Assembly: GCF_003576645.1 (NCBI RefSeq)
Contig: NC_044924.1
Location: 583,270-647,269 of the forward strand
Source: Ipomoea triloba
Taxonomy: Eukaryota; Streptophyta; Magnoliopsida; Solanales; Convolvulaceae
Length of the DNA: 64,000 nucleotides
Direction: 5' to 3'
A program made the translations under genes and the position numbers. Within the stretch, counting starts at the first letter, position 1, and each line of letters begins with the position of its first letter. Shown piece after piece: positions 32,643 to 46,480 of this stretch. Below the pieces are notes generated by a model. That model saw only the letters and a list, made by a program, of their open reading frames with translations, had not been told where the DNA came from and did not search any database.

Positions 32643-34194
32643 CCCTCAAACTATTGAGGATGCCCTAAACTTGATGATTTGCTATCGCTCTTATGTGCTA
32701 TGAACGATGTAGCCTAAGTTTCCTTTGATAGAATGAACTACTTAATGTTTGATCACTCAAACAAACAAACCAGTAAACTATAACAAGGTTTTGAACATAG
32801 AGATTTCGAGGGAGGAGAGCATAGTTTGTATGAGAGAAAAAAAATGTATTAAGTATAACTTGTTAAAATTCACATGCTCACCAAAAACTTTATGTAGGAG
32901 AAGAGATTAAATAACATTTAACACGACATTTACATAGATATTAAAATTAGTTTTGTGACCTTTAAAACAAACAATTTAAATTGTAAATTAATTAACTCCT
33001 ATTTTGATATATCATATGAATTACTGACTACCTTGAAGAGAAATAGTCACTGACTGAGATATATGAAGTAGATATCCTCATGAATGATATGATTTGATCT
33101 CGATAATATATTTTGTAACATTGCAGATTAAGAAACCGACATCATGTTAGACAAATAATCAACACATAACTTTTTTTTTAATTTTAGTTGCCTTTTCGAT
33201 TCAATAAACTTCGGAATGGACATGTGGCATGATCAATATATCAAACAAGTAGTTTGACTAAAATAACTAGATTGTTATTGCTTCCAAACAACAGATTGTA
33301 TTAAATTTATTTGTAACCCAATAGTTTAAGCCGATTAATAAGTCAACTTCTTTATATCAATTTGATTAACGTGTGTGACCGTGCATTCTTATTCTAAAAG
33401 AGTTTGACTACATGGACTCCTATTATCTACTCTATCACTTTCATTCATTGACATGGCAAGATATGATATGTTATTATTTATCTTGTGAGTCTTATCAAAT
33501 TTTTATGTGAGGGAATAAAAGTAGAGAGTAAATTTTAAGAGTCAAAGTAATATTTTTCATTCCAATTTTTTAACAAAAAAAAAAAAAACCACCTTCTACC
33601 TTCGGGTGTCGTCAGCGGCCACGGTTATTCCCGCTCATTTTAACATCAAGTTTTTAAAAATTAAAAGCACGTCTCTTAACGCGCCGCACCACGTCACCGC
33701 TTGTCCGCTTCCATTCGTAATCATCTGGCCCCACTTAGCCTACTCCATCTCGAATAAAAAAAAAAAAACAGAAAAACACAAAACCATTTAAAAATTCAAA
33801 ATAAAATATCCAACAAAAATAAATTCAAACTTGGTAGCAACTCCGTCACTCATCAATCCCTCGCCTTCGTTCTCACTGCTCCCATTTTCTGCAACTTTTC
33901 TTTGTCTTAAAGGAGAAGAAAGTTTATCTTTCCATGAAGTCTAATTGAATTTATGGACACATAAATAGATACAGACAGTCGTCTGAGCTTTGCTGAAGCT
34001 TTCACACTCACCGGCGGGTCTTTTGCTGAGCTTGCGAAGGAATTTAAAATCTATCAAAGTTCTTCACGACACCATGTGATATCTGACACATTCTTCTTCT
34101 TCGTCCATATTTGACTTTCTCTCTCCAAATATATATGAGCATGCGTGTGTTGTGGGTTTAGCACGATTAATCGGTGAACTGGGAGGGGAGAGGC
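32643..34194. other. Spacer and promoter/5' leader of the kinesin gene
   Basis: The phrase accctcaaactattgaggat followed by gccctaa at 32643-32669 looks like the end of a GGGCATCC-type MITE whose other end was not found. From about 33840 to the start codon the sequence is CT-rich and probably holds the 5' leader of the kinesin gene. No TATA box was assigned. Confidence 0.45.
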
Positions 34195-37100
34195 ATGGCG
34201 GGATCCTCGTCAAGAGGGCGAAGCAGCTCGCCATTTCACCACCGGAAGCCGTCGAGTCCGTTCTCTTCGTATTCATCCTCATCGTCGTTCATGAACGGCA
34301 AGCTCATACCTCGCTCGTCCTCCTCATCGAACACCTCCTTTTACGGCTCAACTAATGGGTACAGCTCCAGATCCATGACGCCGAGCAGAAATCGGAGCGG
34401 TTCTGCAAATCCGAAAAGCTATGGAAGTCGTACTCCAGTCCACTATCCGTCGGCCGATGAGCTGCTTGCGGAGCCAGTGGATGCTTCCAGATCGGGGGAG
34501 AGTATATCGGTGACGGTTAGGTTTCGTCCTATGAGGTAGATGCTAGACTTATTGGATTGAATTAGATCTATTTAGAACTGAGTTGAAGGTGTTCCAGGTT
34601 TTCAATTGCTAGGATTGAATTGTGAGATACTGCGGTGTGAATCCTGAAATGATTGAATATGTGGTTGCAGTGAACGGGAATATCAGAGAGGGGATGAGAA
34701 TGCCTGGTACCCAGATGGTGATAAAGTTGTTCGAAATGAGTATAATCCGGCCATCGCTTATGCATTTGGTATGATTTTAGGCATCCCTGACTGACTTGTT
34801 GATTCCAATTGTGATCAATACTCAAATTTGTGTACTTAATTTTGGGAATGCTAGACAATCACAGTGATATTCAATCAGCACATTTAATTGTTTGAGCATT
34901 TGAATTTTTGTTCATATTGGATTAGTCTGATATGCTTGTGGTATCTGCATTTGCTTTTGTACTGCTAGATAGAGTGTTTGGACAAGACACAAGTACTCAG
35001 GAGGTTTATGAAGTAGCTGCTCGACCAGTAGTCAAGGCTGCAATGGAAGGGATAAATGGTATGCGTATTTAATACAAATAGTGGTTAATGCTATACTGTC
35101 AAATTCTACTGCTTGCACTTATTAGAGATTCTACTGAACTAATTAATCTATTGCAATTGTCGATTAACCAACACAAACTAGTTTGTGCTTATGCTTTAGT
35201 TGAGTTCAGTTCTATGTTCACCAAAAGGAATTAAAGATAATCACATGACGAGATGCTTGATTAGAAAGTATGTGTTATTTTCCTTTAGAATATATTCACA
35301 AAGCAAAGCTTCTAGTAGCTTTTAATGAGAGTGGCTTGATGTGTTATTGGATTAACTCATTACTTTATTAGTTCATAGTTCTAACTTAAACCCTGCTGAT
35401 TTTGCAGGGACAGTATTTGCTTATGGTGTTACCAGTAGTGGAAAGACACATACTATGCATGTATGTTCTTTGCTAATCATGTTTTGTACATTTCTTGAAT
35501 TGGAGAAAAAGTTCTACTTAGCTTAAACAACACTGTGTAGTGAGCAGTTAAAAAGTGATTCTTCAAGCACTGAAGTGCTGAAAGGCTTGTTTCAATTTCA
35601 CCAATCGCATGGATGCAATCATGCAAATTATCTTTATCCTCTGTCTCATTGGATTGAAATCCACAAATGTTGTCTTCTTCAGTTCATAGCATGTCTTTAT
35701 TTGCTTGTCACCATTTTTTTTTTCCACAGGGAGATCAAAGTTCTCCAGGTATAGTTCCGTTGGCAATAAAGGACGTTTTCAGCATTATTCAAGATGTAAG
35801 TGCTTTCAATTTCACCTTTTCATGAAATCTGTACCCAGTTTTATACAGTCTATATCACTCAAAGGTGCATCAATGCACTGGTGCCGACTTTTGCCATTTA
35901 TATTTTCATATTTGTGTCATTTTCCCCTCTCTTTCTTTACGCATGCATAGTATTTGGGTACATACAGATACAACTTCTTGTTTCAGATTTAGTTGGATTA
36001 ATTTTTTTGAAATATTTTTCCTTCAGACTCCAGGATGCGAATTTTTGCTTCGCGTATCATATCTTGAGATCTACAATGAGGTCAGTTTATGCCATCTGAA
36101 AAACAAAGCATTTTCTTTGTTTTTCCATGTGGATTCATGTACATATGAGCTCTTCCTTCATGTATATTTCTGCTTTTGCCTTGACATGTCATGGCATATT
36201 TGAATACTTTAGTTTTATAGTGATTTGGCAATTTCTCGTGCATGCCAATGGAGACTAAGGAGATTTTTCTGTTGCTGTTGTTTTTTTGACGGGGGATTTT
36301 AATATTCCCTTATGCACTTTCTGCCCCCGAATTTTACTTATCACCCCTACTCTTCATGCCTATATTTTCAGGTGATCAATGACTTGCTTGATCCCACTGG
36401 TCAGAATTTGCGTATTAGAGAAGATGCACAGGTTTTTCCTGTCACCAATATTAGCTTTCACCTTATATTTGACATCAATTTTCATTTCAATTTTTTTTAC
36501 TGTGTATATTGACACTGTTTCTGCAATTAGTTTTGTTTTCTTGAAATCCCTCGATAAACAAACAGATGCCAGCAATGTGTAGTTCAAATTGCTTTTATGA
36601 CTAAGATTGTTAGTTGTTAAAAGGCACTCTTTTAACCTCTCTTTTTATTTTTTGCTTGCTTGAATGTGCAGGGTACTTATGTCGAGGGTATAAAGGAGGA
36701 AGTTGTTTTGTCTCCAGGTCATGCACTTTCTTTCATTGCTGCTGGGGAAGGTAATTTTTGCATATATTCTGCATCCTTAATTTATATCACATGACTATAG
36801 TCTTAACTATTGCTTTCCAATTGCAGAGCATCGCCATGTTGGTTCAAATAATTTTAATCTGTTTAGTAGCCGCAGTCACACCATATTTACATTGGTATGT
36901 GTTTCATTTAGAGTCTCAGTGTGCATTGATTGATTTGATCTGAAATGGTTTTGCTTATCATATGTTTAGTTAGGTATGCTCTTTGAATAGGGCCTGTTTA
37001 TTTTCCTAACCAAGCACAGTTATTTTAAGGATATTTTACCCTTTTGTTTATTGTTGTTGTTTTTTGTTTGTTTTTCTTTGATTGCATATTTGTTATAACT

Positions 37101-40100
37101 TTATGATTTAGCTTCGTGATTTACTAGGATCTTCCTTATCCATAGTGTGATTTTGATCTTATATTACTTAACCATTGCTTTTCATTCTTGGTGCAATTGT
37201 TTGCTATTGTTAAAATTCTTTATTTAATTTGCTGCTTTTTCTGCAGATGATAGAAAGTAGTGCCCATGGAGATGACTATGATGGAGTGATATTTTCTCAA
37301 CTGGTATCAATACTAAATTCGTTTTTAATAATTGAATTGTCAGCAGTCATTTACTGACTTATAACTTTCTTTGTCTTCAATTTAGAACTTAATTGATTTA
37401 GCTGGATCTGAGAGCTCAAAGACAGAAACAACGGGATTAAGGAGAAAGGAAGGATCATACATAAACAAAAGTCTTTTGACCCTTGGAACGGTAAGTACTT
37501 GGGCATCATTTATCAGAAGATCAGAACATAATCCCTTTATTATCAAAGCTTTACTACTATGTACATCTATTTTTGTTGACTGGCCAGGTTAAGTGCATAA
37601 GTTTTATGAGGTGTCCCTTCTGGTTACACCAGCTTTGTTTTCAATTTAACATTATGCTTGTGTCTCTAATTGTTAAGGTTATTGGAAAGTTAAGTGAAGG
37701 GAAGGTATCACATGTTCCCTATCGAGATTCGAAACTTACTCGCCTACTGCAGTCTTCATTGAGTGGGCGTGGACATGTTTCTGTAAGTGCCACATTAAAT
37801 TTGATTTCATGTATATATTTTTATCATACTTTTCTATTTACTTTGTTATTATGTACCATCCTCTATTCCCCCTCTTGCTGCTTCTGCCCCCCATTTATCT
37901 TGCTATGCTACAACTTCTCAATTTTCACCTGTATGGTTGAAAGTTGATGGGAAATGAATACAATCCAAAAACATTCTCACACTTTGTCTTGTTTCCTCTC
38001 TACTCAGCTCATATGCACAGTTACTCCTGCATCAAGTAATTCAGAGGAAACTCACAATACATTAAAATTTGCAAGCAGGGCAAAACGTGTTGAAATATAT
38101 GCATCACGCAACAAGGTTGTAAATTATTAATGTCCTTTGGCTTTGGACTTATCGAAGTTTTCAGGTTGAGGAAATCTTAATCTTTGTATTTGTTTCTTAC
38201 AGATTATAGATGAGAAATCTTTGATTAAGAAGTATCAAAAAGAAATATCATGTCTCAAACAAGAACTTGATCAGTTAAGAAGGGGGATGATTGTGGGTGT
38301 CAGTCAAGATGAAATTGTAAACTTAAGACAGAAGGTAAATGCTAAGTCTAAACACTTGCTTTACCGAAATTGGAGTTAAATTACATCTCTCTGAGTCTGT
38401 TTGGTCTGACTGTTTTACAGTTGGAAGAAGGACAAGTTAAAATGCAATCAAGATTGGAAGAGGAGGAGGAAGCCAAGGCTGCTCTAATGAGCAGAATCCA
38501 GAGGCTTACGAAACTAATTCTTGTTTCTTCAAAGAATTCGATTCCTGGCTATTTGGGTGATGTGTCTTCCCATCAACGAAGGCATTCTGTTTCTGAAGAT
38601 GATGTAAGACATCCTCCCTAATTTGATTGATTAAAAGATACGTTTAGTTGCTTTTATGCTGCTCTTTTGTTGAATCAACTTGTGTGAGGCTTGCTTATCA
38701 AACCTTAAGATTAGTTCACTAGGTTTTGTTCATCCTATGTAATGGTTTATTGAAACAAGTGCATTTACATATTTCCTTTTGGGTTACTCTCCTTGTATAT
38801 TTTGTTTTACTGGCCTGTGTCATGCTAATGTTGTAGACTGATGTTTTATTTTTCTATCTGCCTTTCCCTTACATCAGAAGTTGGATGCTCAGCGTGAAGG
38901 TTCTTTGCTGACGGTTAGTGAAAATCAGGACTTGAGATCAGATACTTCTGATTTTAAACACAGAAGATCTTCCAGCAAGTGGAATGATGATTTATCACAG
39001 GCTGGCAGTACAATTACAGAATCAACTCAAGGGGGTGAACTTATCAGTGGTTCTTCCAGTAGTTCAAAACTGCCCACAGTAAGTCTCCATATCTATATTA
39101 TCTTTTCTAATGTCCAGAATACTTAAATAGAGTAAGCTTGTCAGATCTTTTTCATCCAATTCTCAATAACTACTTACAAGGGGCTACTTGTATGTTAATA
39201 ATATCATTATCTCATTACAGATGAAAAAACTATCCGGACTTTAGTGCTGTTCAGAATTCTTTTGTCATCATATGGATAACAACAGTGTCTGACCATTTTT
39301 TTTCCTCCTTGCTTTATAGGAAGAAATCAGTATTTCAGATCAGATGGACCTTTTAGTTGAGCAAGTCAAGATGCTTGCTGGAGAGATTGCATTCAGCACT
39401 AGTACACTGAAGCGTTTATTGGAGCAGTCTGTAGATGATCCAGAGAGCTCAAAAAGTCAAGTGTGCATTCTTTCTCAATTCTTATGTCTGAAACATATTG
39501 TGTACAACTGTATATTAATATTAATATGGTACCTTTATTTTTTTCAAATATGGATTGGAAATTACACTGCTATAATATGCTATGCTATGTTGGACTTGAT
39601 AGTATTCGTTAAACTCTATTTTTCAGACTTTAGACTGTGTACTCATGTGAATTACCTAAATCTTTTTTCTAGATTGAAACTTTAGAGCGCGAAATTCAGG
39701 AGAAAAGAAAGCAAATGAGAATGTTAGAACAACAAATTGCGGCAAGTGGTGAAGCTTCAATTGCTAAAGCATCTATGGTTGAGATGCAGCAGGTGATCTG
39801 ACTTTATTCACTTCAATGTGTTTCCCTGTCTCATTTGCTATGCGATGTATTATATTAATTGTTATTTGTTTCTTAACATTACTAGTTGTTATTGTTATTT
39901 AGGGTGACATTTTTATCTTCTTTTAATGACAGACATTGACGAAATTGATGGCCCAGTGTAGTGAAAAGGGGTTTGAACTGGAGGTTAGTGCCGGAGTAAG
40001 AAATAACTTCATATCTACTCTTCCATTTAAATAATGCTCTTTAATATTTAATGTCTTGGCATGCAGATTAAATCAGCAGATAATCGTGTCCTTCAAGAAC

Positions 40101-41861
40101 AGCTGCAGATCAAGGTTACAATCTTGTCCATTTCACAATTCTGCTGCCTAGTGAATTTTGGCTTCTTTTGCCTATCCATATATGCTGGAGTTGCTGATTT
40201 CATTTGAATGCTGAAGTGCTGAACATCATTATTTTTTTTTTCTTATTATTGGCAGTGCTTGGAGAATGAGGAACTGCAGGCAAAAATCAGTAACCTGGAG
40301 CAGCAGTTAGTTGCACTCAAGGGTGAAAAGTCATCACCCTCTTCTGGACAGTGTGTGCCTGATGAATATATTGATGAGCTGAGAAAGAGAATTCAGATCC
40401 AGGTAATTGATAATTCTGAAACATCTCCTTCTATGTGTAACTAAGTTCTAAAAAACCAAGTAATTTATAGCCACAGGGAAGTCTGCACAATTATTAATTG
40501 ATCCTTTTGTACTCTGAACAGGAGATTGAAAATGAGAGATTAAAGGTAGAACATGTTCAGATTGTAGAGGAGAATAGTGGCCTGTGTGTACAGAACCAAA
40601 AATTGTCTGAGGAAGCTTCTTATGCGAAGGAGTTAGCTTCGGCTGCTGCTGTTGAACTGAAGAATATTGCTGGGGAAGTCACCAAGCTCTCATTGCAGAA
40701 TGCAAAACTGGAAAAAGAATTATCTGCTGCTCGAGAGAAGTTGAATTCTAGGAGTACTAGTATGCAGACTGGTAATGGTGGAAGTCGCAAGTATGTTGAG
40801 AACACAAGACCAGGTCGTAGAGGTCATGTCTCTGGCCGAGCAAATGACGTCGTTCATGATGACTTTGACACATGGGACCTGGATCCTGAAGATTTAAAGA
40901 TGGAATTGCAGGCAAGGAAACAGCGAGAGGCAGTTTTGGAGGCTGCCTTGGCTGAGAATGAGGTTATGGAAGACGAGTATCGGAAAAAGATTGAAGAGGC
41001 GAAGAAAAGGGAGGCTGCCTTGGAAAATGATTTAGCAAATATGTGGGTGTTAGTTGCTCAGCTGAAGAAAGAAAACGGTACTAAAGAGGAGTCAAAGACA
41101 AATGACAGACAGAGTGATGCAGTGGACAGTATTTATGATCCAAAAAATACTGATATTGATAGCAAGGATCCTGTCAGCACTGAGTTCCAAGCCCTTGATC
41201 ATCAATCTCCACCTCCTGACATTCCAAAGGAAGAACCCCTTGTTGCTCGCCTCAAGGTAAGTTATTATAGTCTCTACATTTGGGAATATTTCTCCATTCT
41301 TGTCTATCTTATTGCAAACTTAATTTCTTGCACTTTTTCTTTTCTGAGTCATGATTGGAACAGTTTATTGTTTTCCCTGTAAAAGAATAACTATCTAGCA
41401 CTAAGTAATTTCTCTTAACTAATATGTTGTGTTTAAGGAAATTCTGTATTTGCTGAATTAAACATTGTGACTGTTGCTTCTTAATGTGCATTATGGGCTT
41501 GCATAAAGGATAATTCAGAGTAATATGTTGTGGTTGTTTTTAATTAATTTTATTTGTGTATATACCCCCAGGCTCGAATGCAAGAGATGAAGGAAAAGGA
41601 GCATAGGTATGTGGGGAATGGAGATGCAAATTCACATGTGTGTAAAGTATGTTTTGAATCACCAACTGCAGCTATGCTTCTTCCTTGTCGTCATTTTTGC
41701 TGTAAGTACGCTTACTGATTTTGTTCATTTTCTTCTACGCTCCAAGTATGGTACGTAAACGTGCAAAAAATTTTGCAGTGTGCAAGTCGTGCTCCCTTGC
41801 ATGTTCTGAGTGTCCAATATGCCGGACAAAAATTGCAGATAGGATTTTTGCTTTTACTTAG
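34195..41861 (+). CDS. KIN7D-like: KIN-7 kinesin with C-terminal RING finger, 1084 aa, 24 exons
   Basis: Exons: 34195-34535, 34671-34768, 34969-35058, 35408-35460, 35730-35795, 36027-36080, 36372-36431, 36672-36750, 36827-36894, 37247-37303, 37386-37490, 37678-37782, 38008-38115, 38203-38334, 38421-38603, 38878-39078, 39320-39460, 39673-39792, 39933-39983, 40067-40114, 40256-40402, 40522-41256, 41572-41701, 41779-41861. All are GT-AG and in phase. A Ser-rich basic N-terminus of about 100 residues precedes the motor (SVTVRFRPM). The P-loop GVTSSGKTHTM is near 183, switch I SSRSH near 294, and switch II DLAGSE near 326. Long coiled coils fill about 430-1014. A C3HC4 RING uses Cys/His 1038, 1041, 1053, 1055, 1059, 1062, 1069 and 1072. 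Microtubule motor by homology; Arabidopsis KIN-7C/D relatives are reported on mitochondria or cytoplasmic microtubules. A likely 3' UTR intron runs from about 41897 to 41998. Confidence 0.96.
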
Positions 41862-43305
41862 AAGTTGCACTTAAGCGCTCTAAATGATTGAAAAGAGGTA
41901 TTTTGATTGGGATATGATATTTGATCCTTGATTTTTATTTGTAAATTGTGAATTAAAACAACTAATTTTTTGGTCCACTTCTCTGTTTTGTTGCAGGAGC
42001 TCATTATGAGTGTACCTCATATTGTGCAATTCTTTGATTGGTTGAATTGTATGTAATTGTGTACTAAAATGCTTTTTCTTGTACATCTTTCCACCGACTA
42101 CCAAAGGAAGCAACAAGGAAAGACCAAAATATCAATAGATGAGGTTTGAGGAAAGCTTATATGCTTCTCAATCGTGTGATCTTGGAACTTTATGTCTAAT
42201 GTACATAAGAACAACTTAAATGCCATTAATGGTGATTTCTTCTACTGCTCTCAATTCTGAAAATTTGTATATCACTGTGTTACCTGTCATGCTTTTTGTT
42301 TTTGGTTATACGCAGATATTTTTTGTATAGTAGTATATGAATTACACGTCATACTGTCTTTTACTATTAATTATACATGATAAATTATAGCACACTTTTT
42401 TGCTTTTAGTTATATAATAATATATACATGACAATTGTAATTTCATTTGCTATTCTTTTTCTTTGACCAATATAGGTCCTATTTGATAAAATAGTGCATA
42501 TTAGTTAATTTTAAGTTGTTTGAACACTATTAGCTGTTTGATTTGGTTAAATAATCAATATGAGTGTTTGATTAATTAATTTTTTGTAATAATTTATTCT
42601 TTCAAAATATTCCCTTCGTTTCATTTTATGTGTCTGGTTCGGTTAACAAGGTTAGCTGAATTGATTTTTAATTCAATTTTTTATAATATTAAATTTAATA
42701 TTAATATACAAAATTTATATATTTAGAAACTAAACTAAAAGTACTACATTAACACAAAAAATCAAATTTAAAAATAAGTAAAAAATAATACATAAAATAA
42801 GTAAAAAAAAAAAAGAGTTGGTTTAATCAATGAATAATAAGTAAGACAGATAAAATGGAGCCGAGGAGTACTAAAATTCAAATTTATCAACATTTAAGGT
42901 TTTTTTTTCCAGATAATTTAATACTCCATCCGCATAAAAATTCTGGTGTGCAAATCAGTCGAAAAATCTAGTCCCCTCACGTGAGAGGTGGAATAATAAA
43001 TGCGAATCTCTCCCACGAGGAAACCATGACTTACTGGCCTCGATACAACTTTACGTTAATGCAGACCAAAGTTGGGTTGACAAGTTATTACTACAATGGG
43101 GTAGGAAAAACAAGCTAAGAAACAAAAAACCACGAAAATCTTCTAATCAACCAAGCCGTCTCCGATCCTCAGGTAACTGGAAATTAACTTAGTTTGCAGT
43201 TCGCAAATTACCTCTGCAATGAATAACGTTAAAGAGTCATGAATGTGTGTGCTGAGCATATAATATATAAATATAAATGTGCTTTTCTACTTATAACTTA
43301 GACTT
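41862..43305. other. Convergent spacer between the kinesin and BBX genes
   Basis: The first 300 or so bases are kinesin 3' UTR, with an apparent intron (aagaG|GTATTT near 41896 to TTTTGTTGCAG near 41998). A stretch at 42475-42560 (taggtcctatttgataaaat, ttagctgtttgatttgg) resembles one half of an hAT-type MITE. The 3' UTR of the BBX gene lies just before 43306. No other gene is seen. Confidence 0.5.
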
Positions 43306-44134
43306 TTAGTTGATATGAAAACAAAGCTCACAAAAGTCATAGGTAGTTGAGGATGAGGGATAATCAAGAAAATCTTGGACGTGCCATCCGGGAAGAGTCT
43401 CCAGCAAGTACTCCGATATGCTACTCGTATCAGAAACCAATCCCTCTTGGCTCGTCTCAACTACTTGCGGATTTGACGTTTCATAAGCAGCCGATCCCGC
43501 GATTGTGGTCTGAGTTGTATAGCTGACGGCACTGGATTCAGATCCACAGGAAGGTGAAGAAGCCAGCTGGTTGGGCACATCGAAAGAAGACAGCTTCACT
43601 CCCGTCAAAAGAAACCTGTTGTGTTTTTGGGTGTGTTCATTAGCTTTGTGCATTCGCAAGTCACAATCCCTGCACAGAATTGCCCTGTCTTCCTTACAAA
43701 ACAACAATGCCCGTCTTTCCTGAAACCCAAAACCAGTAATAACACCTAGACTAGAAAAATTCAATTCTAGTAGTACTGACTCTGTTACATTGTATTATTT
43801 ATTTATCTATACTTTTTTAACTTGTTGAAGCAAAAGAGTCAATACCGTTATTTATCTATACTTTTTTAACTTGTTGAAGCAAAAGAGTCAATACCGCCTA
43901 CACTGAGATTTGATCAGCTCGTATATAAACAAGACGTATATATAGTACCTGACAAATGTCGCATTGCTGCGATTGTGGAGAGGAAGGATGGAGAAGGGAG
44001 AAACGGAGGTGTTTGGTGGCGAGTTTGTTAGCATGGTGAACTTGGTGGTCACAGCCTATGCAAAGAGCGGCTTCGTCGGCCGAGCAGAAAAACGACGCTT
44101 CTTCCTTCTCGCAAACGTCGCACTGGATCTTCAT
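43306..44134 (-). CDS. BBX20-like: Double B-box zinc-finger protein (BBX20/21-like), 199 aa, 2 exons
   Basis: Exon 1 is 44134-43949 (62 codons) and exon 2 is 43719-43306 (137 residues plus stop). Box 1 (residues 5-42) starts CDVCEKEEASFFCSADEAAL. Box 2 starts CDIC at 58 and is split by the intron before ERRALLFCKEDRAILC. It continues with HKANEHTQKHNRFLLTGVK. There is no CCT domain, which puts it in BBX structure group IV. The C-terminal SISEYLLETLPGWHVQDFLD is the conserved tail of BBX20-23 proteins. Relatives are nuclear transcription cofactors that act with HY5 in light and brassinosteroid responses; that role is from family knowledge. The intron contains a 49-bp tandem repeat. A TATA box lies about 75 bp upstream. 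The gene converges on the kinesin gene, as the Arabidopsis neighbours do by my recollection. Confidence 0.95.
43799..43896. repeat. 49-bp tandem repeat, two copies, in the BBX intron
   Basis: The unit beginning ttatttatctatactttttt and ending aaagagtcaataccg occurs at about 43799-43847 and 43848-43896. The copies look identical, so the duplication is recent. It does not touch the splice sites. Confidence 0.9.
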
Positions 44135-44207
44135 TCCTTCGATCTCACCTTTCTTTTCCTCTTTAATTTAATGACTTCCCTCTAGCTATACTAGCTCTCT
44201 TGGCTTG

Positions 44208-44220
44208 CTATATATAAAAG
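44208..44220 (-). promoter_or_regulatory. Putative TATA box of the BBX gene
   Basis: On the minus strand the sequence is cttttatatatag, a good TATA box, 74-86 bp upstream of the start codon at 44134. This leaves a short 5' leader of about 45 bases. Confidence 0.6.
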
Positions 44221-46431
44221 AAGTATCTAAATCTAAGTATAAGTAGGAACTGACAGCTTTTCTTGAGATTGAATTAGTAATCTCACAGCATGGTGCAACG
44301 CTGAACTAATAGGTGTATATATAGAAGAATTGAAGTATCTACATCTAAGTATGGATCCTTCCTTGCGGTGCCAAGGACCTTGTGGTCCAGTGGCATCAAA
44401 CCCATCCCTTTATATGGTGGTTCATCCAAAATAATAGTCTAATAGGTGAAAAAATCCTCGGACCCCATGCACCTATCTCATGATACTCAAGTCTAAACTA
44501 GTCAAATTAAACTTTTAGTCTAGACCTACTTAAGGTACAATGAAGAATTCAACTAAAAGACCAGTCTAATTGGTAGAAAAAGCCTTCAAGTTAAAACCAC
44601 ATTTGACAATCTAAAGCATTGCTTGAAGTGAAGAATGAGACGAAAGCATTATGGGCAAATGGGTAGGGATGCAGGTTTCAGTCAGGAGAGTGTTGAACTC
44701 GATCTTCTTGCTGACTGCACACTATAGAAATCACTCATACCTCTCTCTCTCTCTCTCTAAATAAATGTGAGCGTGAAGACAAATTGGGGGAAACAAGTTG
44801 GCCTTTGGATTATATATAAAGTGTATTCTCAGATTTTGGATGATGAAAATGGGGGGCATGGCTGCATGGGAACGTTTTTATCTACTCATTTAATGATATT
44901 TCCAGCATCTTCGATCTCCACTTTGAATTTTCTACATTATTACAACCAAATCTTTTAGTATATAGTGTTGGTTACTTTCAGTTGGGAAATTCCTTTTATG
45001 GGCGACTATGCCCAGTTGCTTTCAACATTTTTTTAATGAATTTTGTTAAGATAATTTGAACAAATGGTAAAAGATTTCTATATCATAAAGACTCCCAAAT
45101 TCCCAAATTCAAAGGCATGGTGTATACCAACTAAAAGAACAAATCCCTAGCATCATTAACCCTAGTAAGTTGTAAGCAACCTATTCCGACTTCCCCATAG
45201 CTCCGGTAACAGAGCCAGAGATAGCTATGGGTTCTCTGCCCCTGCGGGAAAGGAGCGACAAAAGTTTTTTTTTGAGAATTCAGGAGAAGGTCCGCACGGG
45301 CAGCTTAATTGCTCATATGGATGAAGTTTGAAAAAAAAACCATTGATAGCAATGTGAAACCATGATTTACATTATTCCAAATGATCAGTCAGGTCGGGGT
45401 GTGGAGGACTTTCGAGGTTGAGATTGAACACCAAGAAAGTTGTTATTAGCAGCTAGGGTGGGTTTGACTAAAGATGGGATACATTAACTCTATTAAGAGC
45501 CATATATGGTAAGCAAATTAATGAGATTGTTGAAAAGATTGAGATCTTATAGGATGGTGACTATATTTTAGAGTCATTTGGATTACAACTATTTGGTGCC
45601 CACCTAATGAGATTTGTTATCTTATATTTACTGATTTAACATATATATTTCACTTAATCTATATTTATGTAGTTGCATTGTCTTTTCCATTGTTTAAAAA
45701 TAGAAAAGAAAAATAAAAAGAGAAGCAAAGTCAGGGAGCCTTTAAAATTTTTCGAAACTGAAGAAGCAATCTCCCTACCCCTGATTGAATTTGGCATTTG
45801 TTAAGCACTTATTGTCAATAGTTATATTGGTAGGTCCATATTACAGACTTTCACATTGATGATTCCAAAAATAATAAGTAGAAGGTAGCTGGACCCTCTA
45901 CATCGCATTACACTTTGATAAAACTTCAAACTTGTCTCGAAATTAATGGTCAAATAGGTTGAATATGAATATCAAAGATCACGTCTCTTATGTATAGTAT
46001 TACATATGAACGGAATTTAATGCACACTTCTCAATATATATTTAGGGTCCGTTTAAAAACCTGCAAAATGACTTCTGGAAGTCAAGTCGTTTTTTGGATT
46101 TCTAGTGTTTAGAAGCAATTGGAAAATCCAATCAACAAAAATTATTTTCTGTTGACTGAAAATATAGGCATTTTGGTAGAAGATGTCTCGCGGCAAAATT
46201 TGGCAAAAGTCATCTTTTGCCAGCATCGGTGAGGGCTTGTGCGCGGATTTGTCCGGGCGCGGTCCTTGTCGGTCCTCGGTTAAGCGCATGTGGTATTTCG
46301 TGATGTGAGATGGGCACACGAGGTGCCTACGATGGGCACGGTCTTGGCCAAAATGTCATATTTATTTCTTATATAGCTTATTATACTTCTTAATTGAATG
46401 ACCCAACTAAAATGACATATGTTGCAGCAAT

Positions 46432-46480
<49 letters not shown>

